64,000 nucleotides of DNA from Cryptomeria japonica (Eukaryota; Streptophyta; Pinopsida; Cupressales; Cupressaceae): contig NC_081415.1 of assembly GCF_030272615.1 (NCBI RefSeq), positions 509,859,373 through 509,923,372 of the forward strand, written 5' to 3'. The position numbers were made by a program, and so were the translations under genes. Shown piece by piece: positions 46,801-52,200 of the stretch. Within the stretch, counting starts at the first letter, position 1; each line of letters begins with the position of its first letter. The notes below the pieces were generated by a model that was given only the letters and a program-made list of their open reading frames with translations, was not told where the DNA came from and did no database searches.

Positions 46801-47088
46801 CACTAATTTAGTTTGTGATTGAAAGTGAAACATTTTCTTGCACTGGATTGGGGATTCTTGTACTAAAATGTCTTTTGAATGACAGTTACATCGGTGTATG
46901 CAAGCTTTGAAGATGGAGAGAGAGAGCAAAGAGTGGTGCTTTCTAAAGAGGAAGAAGCAAAAGTTATTGACAATAACAATGGCTTACCCAGTAAATCATT
47001 GTCAATATATGTAACTTTGGGGAATTCTTGCATCAAATCAGAGGAGGAAGACAGAGGACGCTTGCGGAAGTTGTGGCAAAAACGACTA
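1773..47088 (+). CDS. DIS3/DIS3L-type RNB-domain exoribonuclease, partial gene of nine visible exons
   Basis: Exons: 1773-1811, 40179-40246, 44383-44554, 44881-44994, 45218-45292, 45625-45756, 45837-45906, 46035-46364, 46886-47088. All junctions are GT-AG and the reading phase is kept throughout, giving about 401 residues. The product is the C-terminal part of an RNase II/RNB family 3'-5' exoribonuclease, the catalytic subunit type of the eukaryotic RNA exosome. The hallmark is [18 protein letters not shown] in exon 3, preceded by HYGLAL in exon 2, and [14 protein letters not shown] of the S1-like region in exon 5. From memory, HYGLAL plus IVVHR resembles DIS3 and DIS3L1 more than the plant SOV/DIS3L2 type, which has PLYTHFTSPLRRYPD. 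The catalytic aspartates lie in upstream exons outside the window. The last coding exon is not proven: a TVF-stop continuation at 47634 is possible. The first visible intron exceeds 38 kb. Confidence 0.85.
1812..5857. other. Intron sequence without recognisable genes
   Basis: AT-rich intronic DNA. Short open frames here have no recognisable protein similarity. A segment at about 2870-3170 resembles 39000-39320 near the far end of the same intron (see the repeat entries). About 5000-5857 shows no clear element structure. Confidence 0.5.
2870..3170 (+). repeat. Diverged intronic repeat, copy A
   Basis: It shares, in the same order and orientation, blocks such as TGAGGGTAGTAAGTTA, TGATTTGTGGA followed by (T/C)AGTCCT-like sequence, and ACATT(T/C)ATT with 39000-39320. 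It is diverged but collinear for about 300 bp. It may be an old dispersed element or a local duplication. No coding content. Confidence 0.45.
5863..6948 (-). repeat. Chromovirus 3' LTR (left)
   Basis: It starts TGAAAGATAC and runs to 6948, where the expected TG of the LTR start on the - strand is mutated to TA (the right copy has TGTCAGGATC at the same place). It aligns over its length with 15482-16575. The end of the integrase frame (stop at 6930) lies about 18 bp inside this LTR. Confidence 0.9.
6930..7286 (-). pseudogene. Chromovirus integrase C-terminus with chromodomain
   Basis: The 118-residue stretch starts with the GPY/F-like barrel region ([20 protein letters not shown]) found after gypsy integrases. 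It ends in a chromodomain, seen as [13 protein letters not shown] and an EHPNLQLL-type end. Chromodomains of chromoviruses are thought to direct integration to particular chromatin. It reads from a downstream methionine and is cut from the integrase core by frame damage, so it is a fragment of the former polyprotein. The stop (TGA at 6930) falls just inside the 3' LTR. Confidence 0.88.
7287..8500 (-). pseudogene. Chromovirus integrase (zinc finger and catalytic core)
   Basis: Pieces in more than one frame make up the integrase. The N-terminal zinc-binding part is at about 8110-8240 ([16 protein letters not shown] followed by CKECQH). The first catalytic aspartate is in [10 protein letters not shown] near 8000, and the second is in IVSDRDRRF near 7820. 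The stretch at 7491-7709 carries the region after the catalytic glutamate ([19 protein letters not shown]). A tether region ([18 protein letters not shown]) at the right links it to RNase H. Stops and frameshifts separate the parts, so no enzyme is made. Confidence 0.85.
8501..9150 (-). pseudogene. Chromovirus RNase H region
   Basis: The 8607-8915 frame contains the RNase H-like block found after gypsy reverse transcriptases: [16 protein letters not shown], then [20 protein letters not shown] with the first catalytic aspartate. Upstream (8916-9150) lies the RT thumb/connection region in another frame. A stop and a frame change separate this part from both RT and integrase. Confidence 0.82.
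9151..10164 (-). pseudogene. Chromovirus protease C-terminal half and reverse transcriptase
   Basis: The part at 9474-10164 encodes the end of the aspartic protease (VVLGCQWL motif) and the start of the RT ([23 protein letters not shown], given here only as its position, about 9490-9560). The part at 9173-9484 holds the fingers and palm: [14 protein letters not shown] and [11 protein letters not shown]. The catalytic FDDILVYS motif is present near 9170-9190, but in the next frame, so a single-base frameshift precedes it; another break lies at about 9480. The protease is cut at its DSGAT loop by the insertion starting at 10170. Function is lost. Confidence 0.88.
11640..11870. repeat. Two-unit imperfect repeat in the 10170-14087 insertion
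   Basis: Two units of about 110-120 bp share GAGGCAC, AAAAATCTGA, CTCTCGAAAAACCCAC and AATCT blocks in the same order (about 11657-11755 and 11752-11850). It lies between the primer-like site and the left end. It is another example of short repeated blocks in the untranslated part of an element in this window. Confidence 0.55.
12085..12095 (-). promoter_or_regulatory. Primer-binding-site-like sequence (tRNA-iMet type)
   Basis: On the - strand it reads TGGTATCAGAG, an exact match to the canonical plant initiator tRNA-Met primer site core. It sits inside the non-coding insertion 10170-14087 and would prime leftward-oriented DNA synthesis. The expected 5' LTR edge should lie just to its right, but a TG-CA boundary is not clear there. 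Confidence 0.5.
14093..15437 (-). pseudogene. Chromovirus gag with zinc knuckle and protease start
   Basis: It reads from an ATG near 15437 in a frame with early stops. A charged N-terminal region is followed by the retrotransposon gag core around 14640-14770 ([27 protein letters not shown]). A single zinc knuckle follows ([15 protein letters not shown], near 14320-14350) and then [11 protein letters not shown], the pattern typical of chromovirus gag ends. It then passes into the protease, with the active-site DSGAT at about 14090-14107. The insertion at 14087 truncates it. In-frame stops and frame changes show that it is decayed. Confidence 0.85.
15469..15480 (-). promoter_or_regulatory. Chromovirus primer-binding site
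   Basis: The - strand reads TGGTATCAAATC, one base from the end of the 5' LTR (15482). It matches the initiator tRNA-Met primer site for its first eight bases. This fixes both the orientation (leftward) and the LTR boundary. Confidence 0.8.
15482..16575 (-). repeat. Chromovirus 5' LTR (right)
   Basis: Direct copy of 5863-6948. On the - strand it begins TGTCAGGATC at 16575 and ends ATCTTTCA at 15482, followed by the primer site. It is clearly diverged from its partner, which indicates an old insertion. Confidence 0.9.
16581..18733. other. Intron sequence without recognisable genes
   Basis: AT-rich intronic DNA. A GGGGACATTA motif at 17009-17018 resembles the terminus of the TGTAATG-type LTRs, but the following bases do not complete it and no partner end was found. 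Short frames have no recognisable similarity. Confidence 0.45.
18734..19054 (-). repeat. Tat-like element 3' LTR (left, full length)
   Basis: It starts TGTTTGCCAC at 18734 and ends at 19054 where the - strand LTR start TGATGTTGCC follows the G-rich purine tract. At 321 bp it is short for this group. The first 166 bp match 23963-24130 almost perfectly; the remaining 155 bp have no counterpart at the right end. Confidence 0.82.
19055..19069 (-). promoter_or_regulatory. Polypurine tract of Tat-like element
   Basis: On the - strand it reads TTTTCTTGGGGGGGA immediately before the 3' LTR start TGATG. Such tracts prime plus-strand DNA synthesis in LTR retroelements. Its position fixes the outer LTR boundary. 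Confidence 0.7.
19140..19640 (-). pseudogene. Decayed coiled-coil frame in 3' part of Tat-like element
   Basis: On the - strand one frame stays mostly open and reads a strongly helical, charged protein (for example [36 protein letters not shown]), interrupted by several stops. The composition suggests a coiled coil. Helical open frames downstream or upstream of gag-pol are known in some Tat-lineage elements; assignment to such an extra ORF is inference. Confidence 0.45.
19878..19943. repeat. GC-rich palindromic block (GGGGCAGCGCCCC type)
   Basis: A local GC-rich block in otherwise AT-rich DNA, with GGGGTCTGGGAGCAGTGCCCC-like and GAGGGGCAGCGCCCCTCG parts; the second is a near-perfect palindrome. 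A related block occurs at 60718-60790 in an unrelated hAT-type element. Confidence 0.6.
20100..20455. repeat. Degenerate array of CCGTACGG and GGTGGTTCCACC palindromes
   Basis: At least five CCGTACGGT-like hexamer-to-octamer palindromes and several GGTGGTTCCACCGCAC blocks alternate between 20310 and 20450, with weaker ones back to 20100. Both motifs are self-complementary. It lies in the 3' untranslated part of the Tat-like element. Open frames on both strands here are by-products of the repeat and not genes. Confidence 0.7.
20617..21030 (-). pseudogene. Fused remnants: RT leader joined to integrase C-terminus
   Basis: A 137-residue frame with two visible deletion joints. The first part ([20 protein letters not shown]) resembles the linker between protease and RT in Tat-type polyproteins. 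It passes directly into [24 protein letters not shown]-type sequence (positions about 20690-20800), which lies near the end of integrase in such elements. A further joint leads to [11 protein letters not shown], the usual polyprotein end. All catalytic domains between are missing. The family comparison is from memory. A later frame break separates it from the protease. Confidence 0.65.
21071..21562 (-). CDS. Retropepsin-like aspartic protease of Tat-like element
   Basis: A 163-residue frame with the active-site loop [13 protein letters not shown] near its start, where gypsy proteases have D(S/T)G or DGGSG. It goes on to [18 protein letters not shown] and the C-terminal DAILGRGWL motif, the conserved G-R-G-W-L end of retropepsins. 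It would cleave the gag polyprotein. It overlaps the end of the gag frame (21538) in a different frame, so it would need a frameshift or is the result of one. The core looks intact. Confidence 0.8.
   Translation of the reverse strand: MGILGTILTDTIVDGGSGVNVLLEETWRKLGKAMLWPSTFNLLGADQHGIKPIRTLMGQQVTIGTQPFILDFVVIPLKKKGYDAILGRGWLVAAKATHNWKKNTLSMENGGRKFIIDLGTQLVMEELASSSESKGEDEGDLRDEGRGCRGAQRRRDSQTRRVL
21538..23681 (-). pseudogene. Gag of Tat-like element with four zinc knuckles
   Basis: It starts with [11 protein letters not shown] at 23681. An acidic, glycine-rich N-terminal half reaches 22983, then the frame shifts. The gag core ([18 protein letters not shown]) lies at about 22830-22960, with an in-frame stop near 22790. 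From 22749 the frame is open: a lysine/serine-rich stretch, then four knuckles. Two adjacent are [14 protein letters not shown] and [14 protein letters not shown]; the third, [14 protein letters not shown], has F for the last C; the fourth is [14 protein letters not shown]. Such knuckles bind RNA during packaging. Four is more than the one or two usual in plant gypsy gag. Confidence 0.8.
23948..23960 (-). promoter_or_regulatory. Primer-binding site of Tat-like element
   Basis: The - strand reads TGGCGCCGCTGCC two bases from the 5' LTR end at 23963. The form TGGCGCCGTTGCC is the common primer site of Tat and Athila group elements. It confirms leftward orientation. Confidence 0.85.
23963..24130 (-). 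repeat. Tat-like element 5' LTR, truncated
   Basis: It matches 18734-18899 almost exactly, then stops abruptly at about 24130 (after CGAAGGAAAGG), where the left LTR continues for 155 bp. The lost part is the outer U3 side, so the promoter is missing in this copy. Confidence 0.82.
24131..25799. other. Non-coding sequence of uncertain origin
   Basis: No gene is recognised. An ACATTACA motif at about 24703-24710 resembles the end of the TGTAATG-type LTRs. At 24970-25210 two stretches share TCGCC(C)TTTC.CC...AAATAT(A)(G)CGCTG, suggesting a partial tandem duplication of about 185 bp. It may be the remains of an LTR in which later elements landed. Confidence 0.35.
27645..29723. mobile_element. 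Solo LTR, TGTAATG family, with CAATC target duplications
   Basis: The body is 27650-29718: starts TGTAATGTTCCC and ends GGGGATATTACA, flanked by perfect CAATC duplications (27645-27649 and 29719-29723). The coding frame of the host element reads continuously across the empty site, which confirms the boundaries. At 2069 bp, with no internal domain, it fits a solo LTR left by recombination. It contains a hairpin-motif array (29241-29495). Confidence 0.88.
29241..29495. repeat. Array of five CCGCT-NNATA-AGCGG hairpin motifs
   Basis: Units at 29241-29258, 29301-29316, 29341-29356, 29389-29404 and 29480-29495 follow the pattern CCCGYTGNATAAGCGG. The 29389 unit has a perfect 5-bp stem CCGCT/AGCGG with loop GTATA; others vary mainly by G-T pairing or loop change. 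Spacing is irregular (60, 40, 48, 91). It is located near the right end of the solo LTR. Confidence 0.65.
31395..31404 (-). promoter_or_regulatory. Possible TATA box for copy 1 protein
   Basis: On the - strand the sequence reads ACCTATATATGCAAG, a TATA-like element about 660 bp upstream of the copy 1 start codon. A second TATATATA-like stretch lies at 31604-31611. AT-rich context makes chance matches likely. Confidence 0.3.
32673..34378 (-). pseudogene. Large unknown protein of TGTTG family, copy 2 (internally deleted)
   Basis: The likely start is ATG at 34378 ([13 protein letters not shown]); a frameshift near 34290 is needed to enter the conserved block [33 protein letters not shown] and WLLKSRPRL. 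After another frame change at about 33900 a 410-residue open frame runs to 32673. It begins near IPDWLKERL and [16 protein letters not shown], which aligns with copy 3 residues (QEWLIARAQ, RTLHIATPTVDK) that lie about 500 residues further along. So the middle is deleted. The 410-residue part is helical with probable coiled coil ([16 protein letters not shown]). Function unknown. Confidence 0.72.
34861..34870 (-). promoter_or_regulatory. TATA box upstream of copy 2 protein
   Basis: On the - strand: GCGCTATAAAGGGAGAAG, a good TATA box, 485 bp upstream of the ATG at 34378 and about 330 bp downstream of the nearest hairpin unit. If it is used, the hairpin array is upstream promoter DNA and not part of the transcript. 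Assignment rests on motif and position only. Confidence 0.45.
35198..36965 (-). repeat. Array of twelve 35-bp hairpin motifs with about 166/176-bp periodicity
   Basis: Unit starts: 35198, 35364, 35530, 35707, 35873, 36048, 36214, 36390, 36556, 36723, 36765, 36930. Typical left arm is ATCGCYCTGGTCCCT, then a 5-nt loop, then right arm AGGGACAGGAGCGAT; the core stem GTCCCT/AGGGAC is perfect. Loops vary (TGGAG, TCCTG, TCTTG, GTCCA). The 35873 unit has GTCCTT paired with AAGGAC, a compensating pair of changes. Start-to-start distances are 166, 166, 177, 166, 175, 166, 176, 166, 167, 42, 165. The 131-142 bp between motifs are only loosely similar. So the hairpin has been kept while the rest of each monomer diverged. 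Confidence 0.92.
37371..37387. repeat. Subterminal hairpin at right end of copy 2
   Basis: CCCCATT-TGC-AATGGGG, a perfect 7-bp stem, 23 bp from the element end at 37410. Copy 3 has a different 7-bp hairpin (CCTTGTC-GGC-GACAGGG, 55119-55135), 17 bp from its end. Copy 1 keeps a damaged version at 38040-38055. Confidence 0.65.
37416..38030. repeat. Degenerate repeat array in the leader of copy 1
   Basis: Variants of GGATTTCCTTGGCGGA recur (about 37426, 37449, 37485, 37526, 37545), followed at 37690-37775 by three units of TTCATTCC(T/A)(T/A)GGATAA. In the last three, AAGGATAATTTCCTT and AAGGATAAAATCCTT are short palindromes with matching changes on both arms. It occupies the same place, between the right terminus and the protein start, as the arrays of copies 2 and 3. 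Confidence 0.55.
38080..40178. other. Intron sequence without recognisable genes
   Basis: AT-rich intronic sequence up to the acceptor at 40178. It contains the second copy of the diverged intronic repeat (39000-39320). No gene is seen. Confidence 0.5.
39000..39320 (+). repeat. Diverged intronic repeat, copy B
   Basis: Collinear with 2870-3170; see copy A. The two copies are 36 kb apart in the same intron and in the same orientation. Confidence 0.45.
40179..40246 (+). CDS. RNB exoribonuclease exon (AEYISTG..HYGLAL)
   Basis: A 68-nt exon, acceptor GAACAG, donor GTAGGC; phase 0 in, two bases left over. It encodes [20 protein letters not shown] followed by AL and a split codon. This matches the YF(S/C)TG...HYGLA segment just before the [10 protein letters not shown] motif of DIS3-type proteins. 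The split codon GA|G is completed by exon 44383, giving continuous reading. Confidence 0.85.
40795..42810 (-). pseudogene. hAT transposase remnant with BED-type zinc finger
   Basis: Read leftward, it begins with a BED-like finger ([21 protein letters not shown] near 42700-42780, C-x2-C then H). A serine-rich linker with KRKMSGG follows (42470-42540). The DUF659/hAT core is next: [23 protein letters not shown] near 42130-42240, then [14 protein letters not shown] and CIDHAL-type sequence at about 41900-42050. The C-terminal part at 40795-41127 has QTDPIGWW, like the hAT dimerisation region. The pieces lie in different frames with stops, so it is inactive. Terminal repeats and the 8-bp duplication were not found. 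Confidence 0.75.
43170..43771 (-). mobile_element. Possible LTR fragment with TATA box
   Basis: The right edge AAATGGGGCATGACA (43757-43771) would be an LTR start TGTCATGCCCC on the - strand. A strong TATA box (CTATAAATAG, - strand, about 43472-43481) lies 290 bp in, as expected for an LTR promoter. At 43357-43391 and 43398-43432 a 35-bp unit (AGATTTTTTGTCTTCAGG...) is duplicated in tandem. The left edge is not resolved and no target duplication was found. Confidence 0.35.
44383..44554 (+). CDS. RNB exoribonuclease exon with [11 protein letters not shown] signature
   Basis: A 172-nt exon, acceptor TTTGTAG, donor GTAAAA. It encodes [19 protein letters not shown], the diagnostic C-terminal RNB motif; in this family the arginines contact RNA near the active site. 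A variable segment follows ([20 protein letters not shown] and beyond), ending KDQKE. Confidence 0.92.
44881..44994 (+). CDS. RNB exoribonuclease exon ([16 protein letters not shown])
   Basis: A 114-nt, phase-0 exon, acceptor TTTTGCAG, donor GTAAGC. It encodes [20 protein letters not shown], then [18 protein letters not shown]. It corresponds to the helix after the RNB motif (A..LN.RH..A..A...S.ELH) in DIS3-type enzymes and leads into the S1 domain. Confidence 0.9.
45218..45292 (+). CDS. RNB exoribonuclease exon, start of S1-like domain
   Basis: A 75-nt, phase-0 exon, acceptor TTCCCAG, donor [26 protein letters not shown] continues to VVQLQ. The pattern (V/L)VF(V/I)P(K/R)(Y/F)G(L/I).G is typical of the first strands of the C-terminal S1 domain in DIS3 and DIS3L proteins; here D replaces the usual G after KY. 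Confidence 0.87.
45625..45756 (+). CDS. RNB exoribonuclease exon (S1 region)
   Basis: A 132-nt, phase-0 exon, acceptor TTGTGTAG, donor GTGAGT. It encodes [20 protein letters not shown] onward to a basic [13 protein letters not shown] end. It fits the variable middle of the S1 domain. It is supported by splice sites, intact phase and the flanking exons rather than by strong similarity. Confidence 0.72.
45837..45906 (+). CDS. RNB exoribonuclease exon (last S1 strand)
   Basis: A 70-nt exon, acceptor TTCTTGTAG, donor GTAAAA; phase 0 in, one base over. It encodes [20 protein letters not shown] and RAD. The pattern F......V(T/L)V.(V/I).. resembles the FDHVTVRI-like strand that closes S1 in DIS3L proteins. 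Confidence 0.75.
46035..46364 (+). CDS. RNB exoribonuclease exon, C-terminal tail part 1
   Basis: A 330-nt exon, acceptor GCAAAAG, donor GTTTGT, completing the split codon G|GT. It encodes [20 protein letters not shown] and a further 90 residues: serine-, lysine- and alanine-rich and probably disordered or helical, ending [11 protein letters not shown] know no domain for it. Intact phase at both ends over 110 codons supports it as coding. Confidence 0.8.
46466..46745 (+). repeat. Three-unit tandem repeat in an intron of the exoribonuclease gene
   Basis: Three copies of about 93 bp, each with TTGTTCCCTTTATGGACAGT, GGCAT(A/G)TGATAAAATA, AGTGAATGG and TTCTCCAT/TTTTCCAT, beginning near 46466, 46560 and 46652. 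They are very similar, so the duplication is fairly recent or homogenised. No coding content. Confidence 0.85.
46886..47088 (+). CDS. RNB exoribonuclease exon, C-terminal tail part 2
   Basis: A 203-nt exon, acceptor ATGACAG, donor GTAAGT. It encodes (V)[19 protein letters not shown], then [13 protein letters not shown] and a charged end [17 protein letters not shown]. No stop is reached; the donor is a consensus one, so at least one more exon exists. From 47634 (after CAAAACAG) the frame reads TVF and stops, a possible but unsupported last exon. Confidence 0.8.
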
Positions 47089-47743
47089 GTAAGTTAGCAT
47101 AAAATTCCATAGAAGTAACACCACCTCTACGTTATGTACTGAACAGGTTAAACCCTCGGGATATTTTTCTTTTCTTATTGTTGTGCTGTATGTTTATTGT
47201 TGGATGGAATGTTTGTAAAATAAAATTTTAGTACGATTATCATAAGCAATTGGAGGCTTCAATGTTGGAATATTCTTTAGATATTTTTGTGGGAAGTTTT
47301 ACTACATTGGAGTAGTTTTAATACTCTAGTCTCTAGCTATCTCCATAGTGACTATATTCTGGAGCGGTCATGGCCACCCTGATAATTAAGATTAACCCAT
47401 AGAAGCAGATATTGCAAGATTTTGGATCCTGGTGCCAGACCAATTTTTCTGTTAAAACTCCTGCTTTTTTAAAAATATTGTTGACCTCTATTTTGACTGA
47501 TATTATCTGATACATTGGTTGATATTATCTGATTTTTCCCAATATTATCTATTTTATTCCCTTTAAAGACTGTAAATTGTGATATTTTTGCTCATTGCAA
47601 CTTTCTGCTCTGTTTTATTCTGCAACAAAACAGACTGTGTTTTAGGGTCTTCCAAGCACCAAATGATTTTGAAATTTTTAGGATGACCAAGGTATTTGAT
47701 GAAGAGAAACTGAATCAAATTAGGTATGAACAGATTTTTGGAA
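47089..47743 (+). other. Intron or 3' region of the exoribonuclease gene
   Basis: Sequence after the donor at 47089. No convincing exon is seen apart from the short TVF-stop possibility at 47634-47645. It ends at the CTTAA duplication of the next insertion. Confidence 0.4.
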
Positions 47744-49200
47744 CTTAATGTAATGTCCCCTATTTAATTTCTTAGGGAGTGGAGGCAATTATCTAGCACT
47801 TTATTCACACGTGATTACTTTTTTTTAGTAATTGGTACCAACCTTGAAATAAATAATAGTAAATACCACTTATAATAAGAATTATAAGTCACAATCTGCT
47901 ATATGAATATATCTATTTCTTAACTTGACGTAATTGACATTTGGAACAAAATATATATATACTCTGCAACTTTATTCGGTACAGTGGATAAGATGTTCAG
48001 AATTTGTAATATCCATAATCCTTACCAAATTGATATGGTGTAATATCTTTGCTATGTATTGATATTAGGGTAGAAGTTATGCAGTGACCGTATACTATGT
48101 AATACCTTCCTGCTGTTTCTGATATGTCTGTAACCTATTGTTGACGTGTCTGAAATCGCATTGCTGCAAACTCCATACGGCCAACACAGAATAGAATAAC
48201 CAACTGAGTATCCTATCCTCTCTTGAGATAAGGAAATCCCTAATGCTATTTTCTACGTTTTGATCAAAGGGGATAACCTCAAGGTTTCGTTTGTCAGGTC
48301 TTGACTGCAGGATTACTCAGTAGTTTGATGTGTTTTTTGTTGGAAACACAAGGGGGACTTACGTTGAATGGGTAATTTTTAGATAAGTTCCCTAGAACTT
48401 TTATGATCTTTTTATCAAATGATTTCGGTTAAGTTGATACTGTTTTGATGGGACTGCAAATTCTCTGGATAAAAAAGGGGAAAAAGGAGGGAAGGATAGG
48501 GAGAGAGAGATACATGAAATGTAAATTTTAACTAAGATAGCAGTTTCATCAAACAGACGTAAGCCTCCAAATAACAAGACTAAACATTACCAGCTACTCA
48601 AGCACAGTGTTTGCATAAATCTAGTGCAATATTCGAAGGAAAATAAGATTTTCATGTTATCACATACAACATCAGAACTTTTACATTCATAGTGAGTATT
48701 CAATAACCGAACTAAGCATGAAAGGTCCAGATTAACCATGCAAAGAGAAAGGCAATCAACCGTTCCCCAATGGTGTGGACTGCGTGGATTCTATCAGATG
48801 TTTGCTTGAAAATGCTATGTAAAAGAAATAAACATAACTGAAAGATTTCTAAATTAGGTGAAGAAGGAGACCATGCACTCACAAGGAAACTTGAAAATAG
48901 TCTTAATCTTTGCATTAATTCCTATAAAATTTCACCAGAGCTTTTGCAACAATCCAAGAACTTACAAAATGAGGGAAAACCAGTCCCTTAAATAGGCTTC
49001 AAAAAAGGATGAATGGCCTAGATTTAATCTAAACAAGTGGCCCAGATTCATCCATAAAGCATGGCTGCCCATACCCATAAATGGGATGCAAATATTAACA
49101 ACCACCCCCAAAGGAGCAATAACTACCTAAAAAGGTAATTACAACAATTTCAAAAAAATAATCCAAAAAGGTGCCCACATAAAGTTTTACATTTTGTTGA

Positions 49201-52200
49201 CTAAAAGTCAAATGTCACCTTTTGGTGCAAAAGTGCACTTTTAAGATTTAGAGAGAAAAGGCACTTTTGAGAAATCACTTTCTCTATTTCAGTCTCACAC
49301 TCCTTTTCTAGAAATTGATCTTCGCCATGCAAATATTCCCGCCATAGATCATGACCTGCTGCTCGTTCCTCACGAACATATTCCTGGAACCTGATGCATA
49401 ATTTGAAAAGCAGACTGAATGGAGGCATGGGAGGATGGCGAATTTTGTATTGCATGCCTTCGAGATATTGGTCTACGTGCTTTAAACCGTCCTTCCAGCT
49501 GGAGCGATTACGCTCAAAGCATAATATGTCTGAATGGAACTGACCAGCAAAACTCAAGTCCTTAGCGGAATAGGTAATCCTATCTGTTTCCAATCTGTCT
49601 TCCCATTCCGGCTTGATTGCTCATCGGACAAGTCGTTTATCCATCCCGAAACCATTGATCGGAGGATTGTCTTACCTAGTTCTTGCATGTTTCCCAGAAT
49701 CACCTCACATGCGTCATTCTCTTTGTCAATAATTTCTTTGGTGTCGTTTTTCATGGTGATAGTCCAATACCATTCCTTAAGAGTACTGATGCTATGAGGA
49801 TCTAGGATGGCGGACAATGTAGGAATCTGCGCGTGTGTCCAGAAAAGAGCTCTCATGAGGGGAAGGGTAGTGGCAACCACTTCGTGCATGTGGAGGGATT
49901 CCCTCTTTACCTCTAATAACTTGACTAGAGTGAGTTCTCGATGGCGGGCCATCTCTTTTACTTCCTCAAGGATTTGCTCTCCCCTTTTCTTGATGTCTTG
50001 TATCCATTCCCTGACGGCCTTTGCGGTGTCCCGTACTCCTTCAAATTCTGTTGTGGTCCTTTGCGCCAATGCCATCGGGGGAATATGGGATTCGGAGGCA
50101 TTGTGTAGTGGCCTCAGGAGCTGATCGATGTATCTCTCGGCTTGCTCAGCACGAGCCCAATAAATGTCCTTTTCAGTTGTTATCTCTTCGAGCTGCCTGA
50201 GTATATTCTGCACTGAATCCCTGACTTCTTCCTTTTCTTGCTCCTTAGTGGCTCATCCAATGGGGACAGTTGTGATGCTATAATCCGCCAGTGTAATCTA
50301 ATCTGCTGGCTTGTCTACAGTCGGGGTGGCAATGTGAAGAGTGCGGTTCCTTTGCTCGTCTTTGGTCACTCTAGAATATGCCTTGGGCTCTTTCTTCCCC
50401 TTAGCTTTTGCTTGGTCTATGCACGAGAAGATATCCTCTAGATCAATAGGTGGTTTGGTGGCGGCCTTGCGCTGGGCTCTGGCAATCAACCATTCTTGAG
50501 GCACTGTCTGGGCTGATAATAAGGTTAAGTCTGCATTCTGTTCTTTGATGTTTTCAGCCGACTCATCACAGATTCGCAACTGCTCTGCTACCGGAGGGGT
50601 GGAAGAGGTGCGAAGTTCTTTGCTTGCAGCTGAATTTTCTCCTATTTCACTGAACAGTTGTCTGGTATCTTCACGTGATGGTCGTTCCTCAGTCCTTTCG
50701 AGCTCGCGAGTCTCCTCTATCCTTTGCTCTCCTTCAACAGTAGAGTCATATTTGGCTGTATTGTGGAGCAGCAACTCGTGGCGGCTCTGTTGAGTGGGTT
50801 CATGCACTTTGACCCCCTGGGTGGATGGAATCTCTCCTTACTCTATTTGGTTGCCCAATTCGATCGATTCAAGGGCTCTTAGCTTAGCTTCTAGCATGTT
50901 GGGCGCGGGAGGATCATCAGTTCCAAACGCATCAATGTCACTTTGAGAAGGCGGAGCAGGTATATAATCTAATTCCACTACATCATAGGACGAACTGGGG
51001 TCCTTCGACGATGACGTGACCTCTGGTCTCCTTATAGGAATCTTCTCCCTTGTTCTTCTTTTGGACATCTGAGTCCCTCTGCAAGCTTTAGCTTTCTTTC
51101 TTTTCTTTGGTTTCTCAATTTCTTCCTGGGGTGCACTAGACGTTCCCTCATCTTCGGAGGACTGAGAATCAAGGCTACCCATTAGGTGGTAGGTGAACTG
51201 GACTCCTTCGTGGATTAGCCTCTCAATCTGTTGATGTAACCATTGGTCTATGTATCTTGCTGGGGCTGCCATGACTGCCTCGAAATCAGTGATTGGGTCC
51301 TGGGACCAATCAACGCCTGGCAAGAGATGCCTTACTGCTTCAAATTCTCGGACCTAGAGGCAATTCCCTGAATCTGTGAGTTGATCTGGGACCCGATGAT
51401 ATTCAAAGAGTCGCATTTGCTACACACTCAGTCTAGAATATTTCTGCCTCCGGACCTCGTAGTCATCAGAGCAATTCTTCCAATAGTCTTCAACTGATTC
51501 CTTTGCCCTGTACCGCCTGCCATAGGCTCTCTTCGCAAGATTATCATGATCAAAATATTTTCTCGGAAAATGGTCCTGTAGGCCATAAGAGGCCAGCTCT
51601 GCAAGGGATTCCTCTTCTAGGGTAGGGGTCTTCAGGTGGACATCATGGTTGCCTATGATCGTGGGGAATGTGAATCCAGCCTGCTTACTTTCTCTGAGTA
51701 GGATGCCGGCTGGACGTGACTGCCTTGCGACCTCCACAAGAACTACTTTGTCGGTTGGGTACCCTGGAAGTCGGAGAGGGGCACACCATCAAAGCCTACT
51801 ATTCGGATATAGGAGAATCTTGGGAACTGAATGAACCAGGCTCCATACCTCTGCACTAGAATAGTAGCTTGCTCTGAGAGCCTTATATGTAATCCTCCCT
51901 GCATTAGCCTGACCAGGCGCATTGTGAAGGCATCATTGACGCGCTCATATTGGCCAATTGCATAAGCTAGGTTGTTCTTTTCCCTCTGAGCTATATCTTG
52001 GTAATGTAGTTGCGGGTAACAATCATAGACCTTTACTTGACCGGGTCCATTCCCGATTTCACCTTTCATTATCAAACCTGGCAGCGGCTGGTTCTTGGCG
52101 AACATGTAGACCAAGTAAGAGGTCATAGTGAAGTATTTCTTCGTTTCAAGCTCTATCAGGTGGGTGTGGATGTTGTCACTTATGATCTGGGCCCAGTCAA

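Noticed and set aside
47634-47645. Terminal exon TVF-stop of the exoribonuclease
   Set aside because: The phase fits and an AG precedes it, but four codons carry no evidence; listed only as a possibility.
47694-47735. Exon-like stretch after TTTTTAG with donor GTATGA
   Set aside because: In the required phase it meets a stop after five codons (GATGACCAAGGTATTTGA), so it cannot follow the exon ending at 47088.
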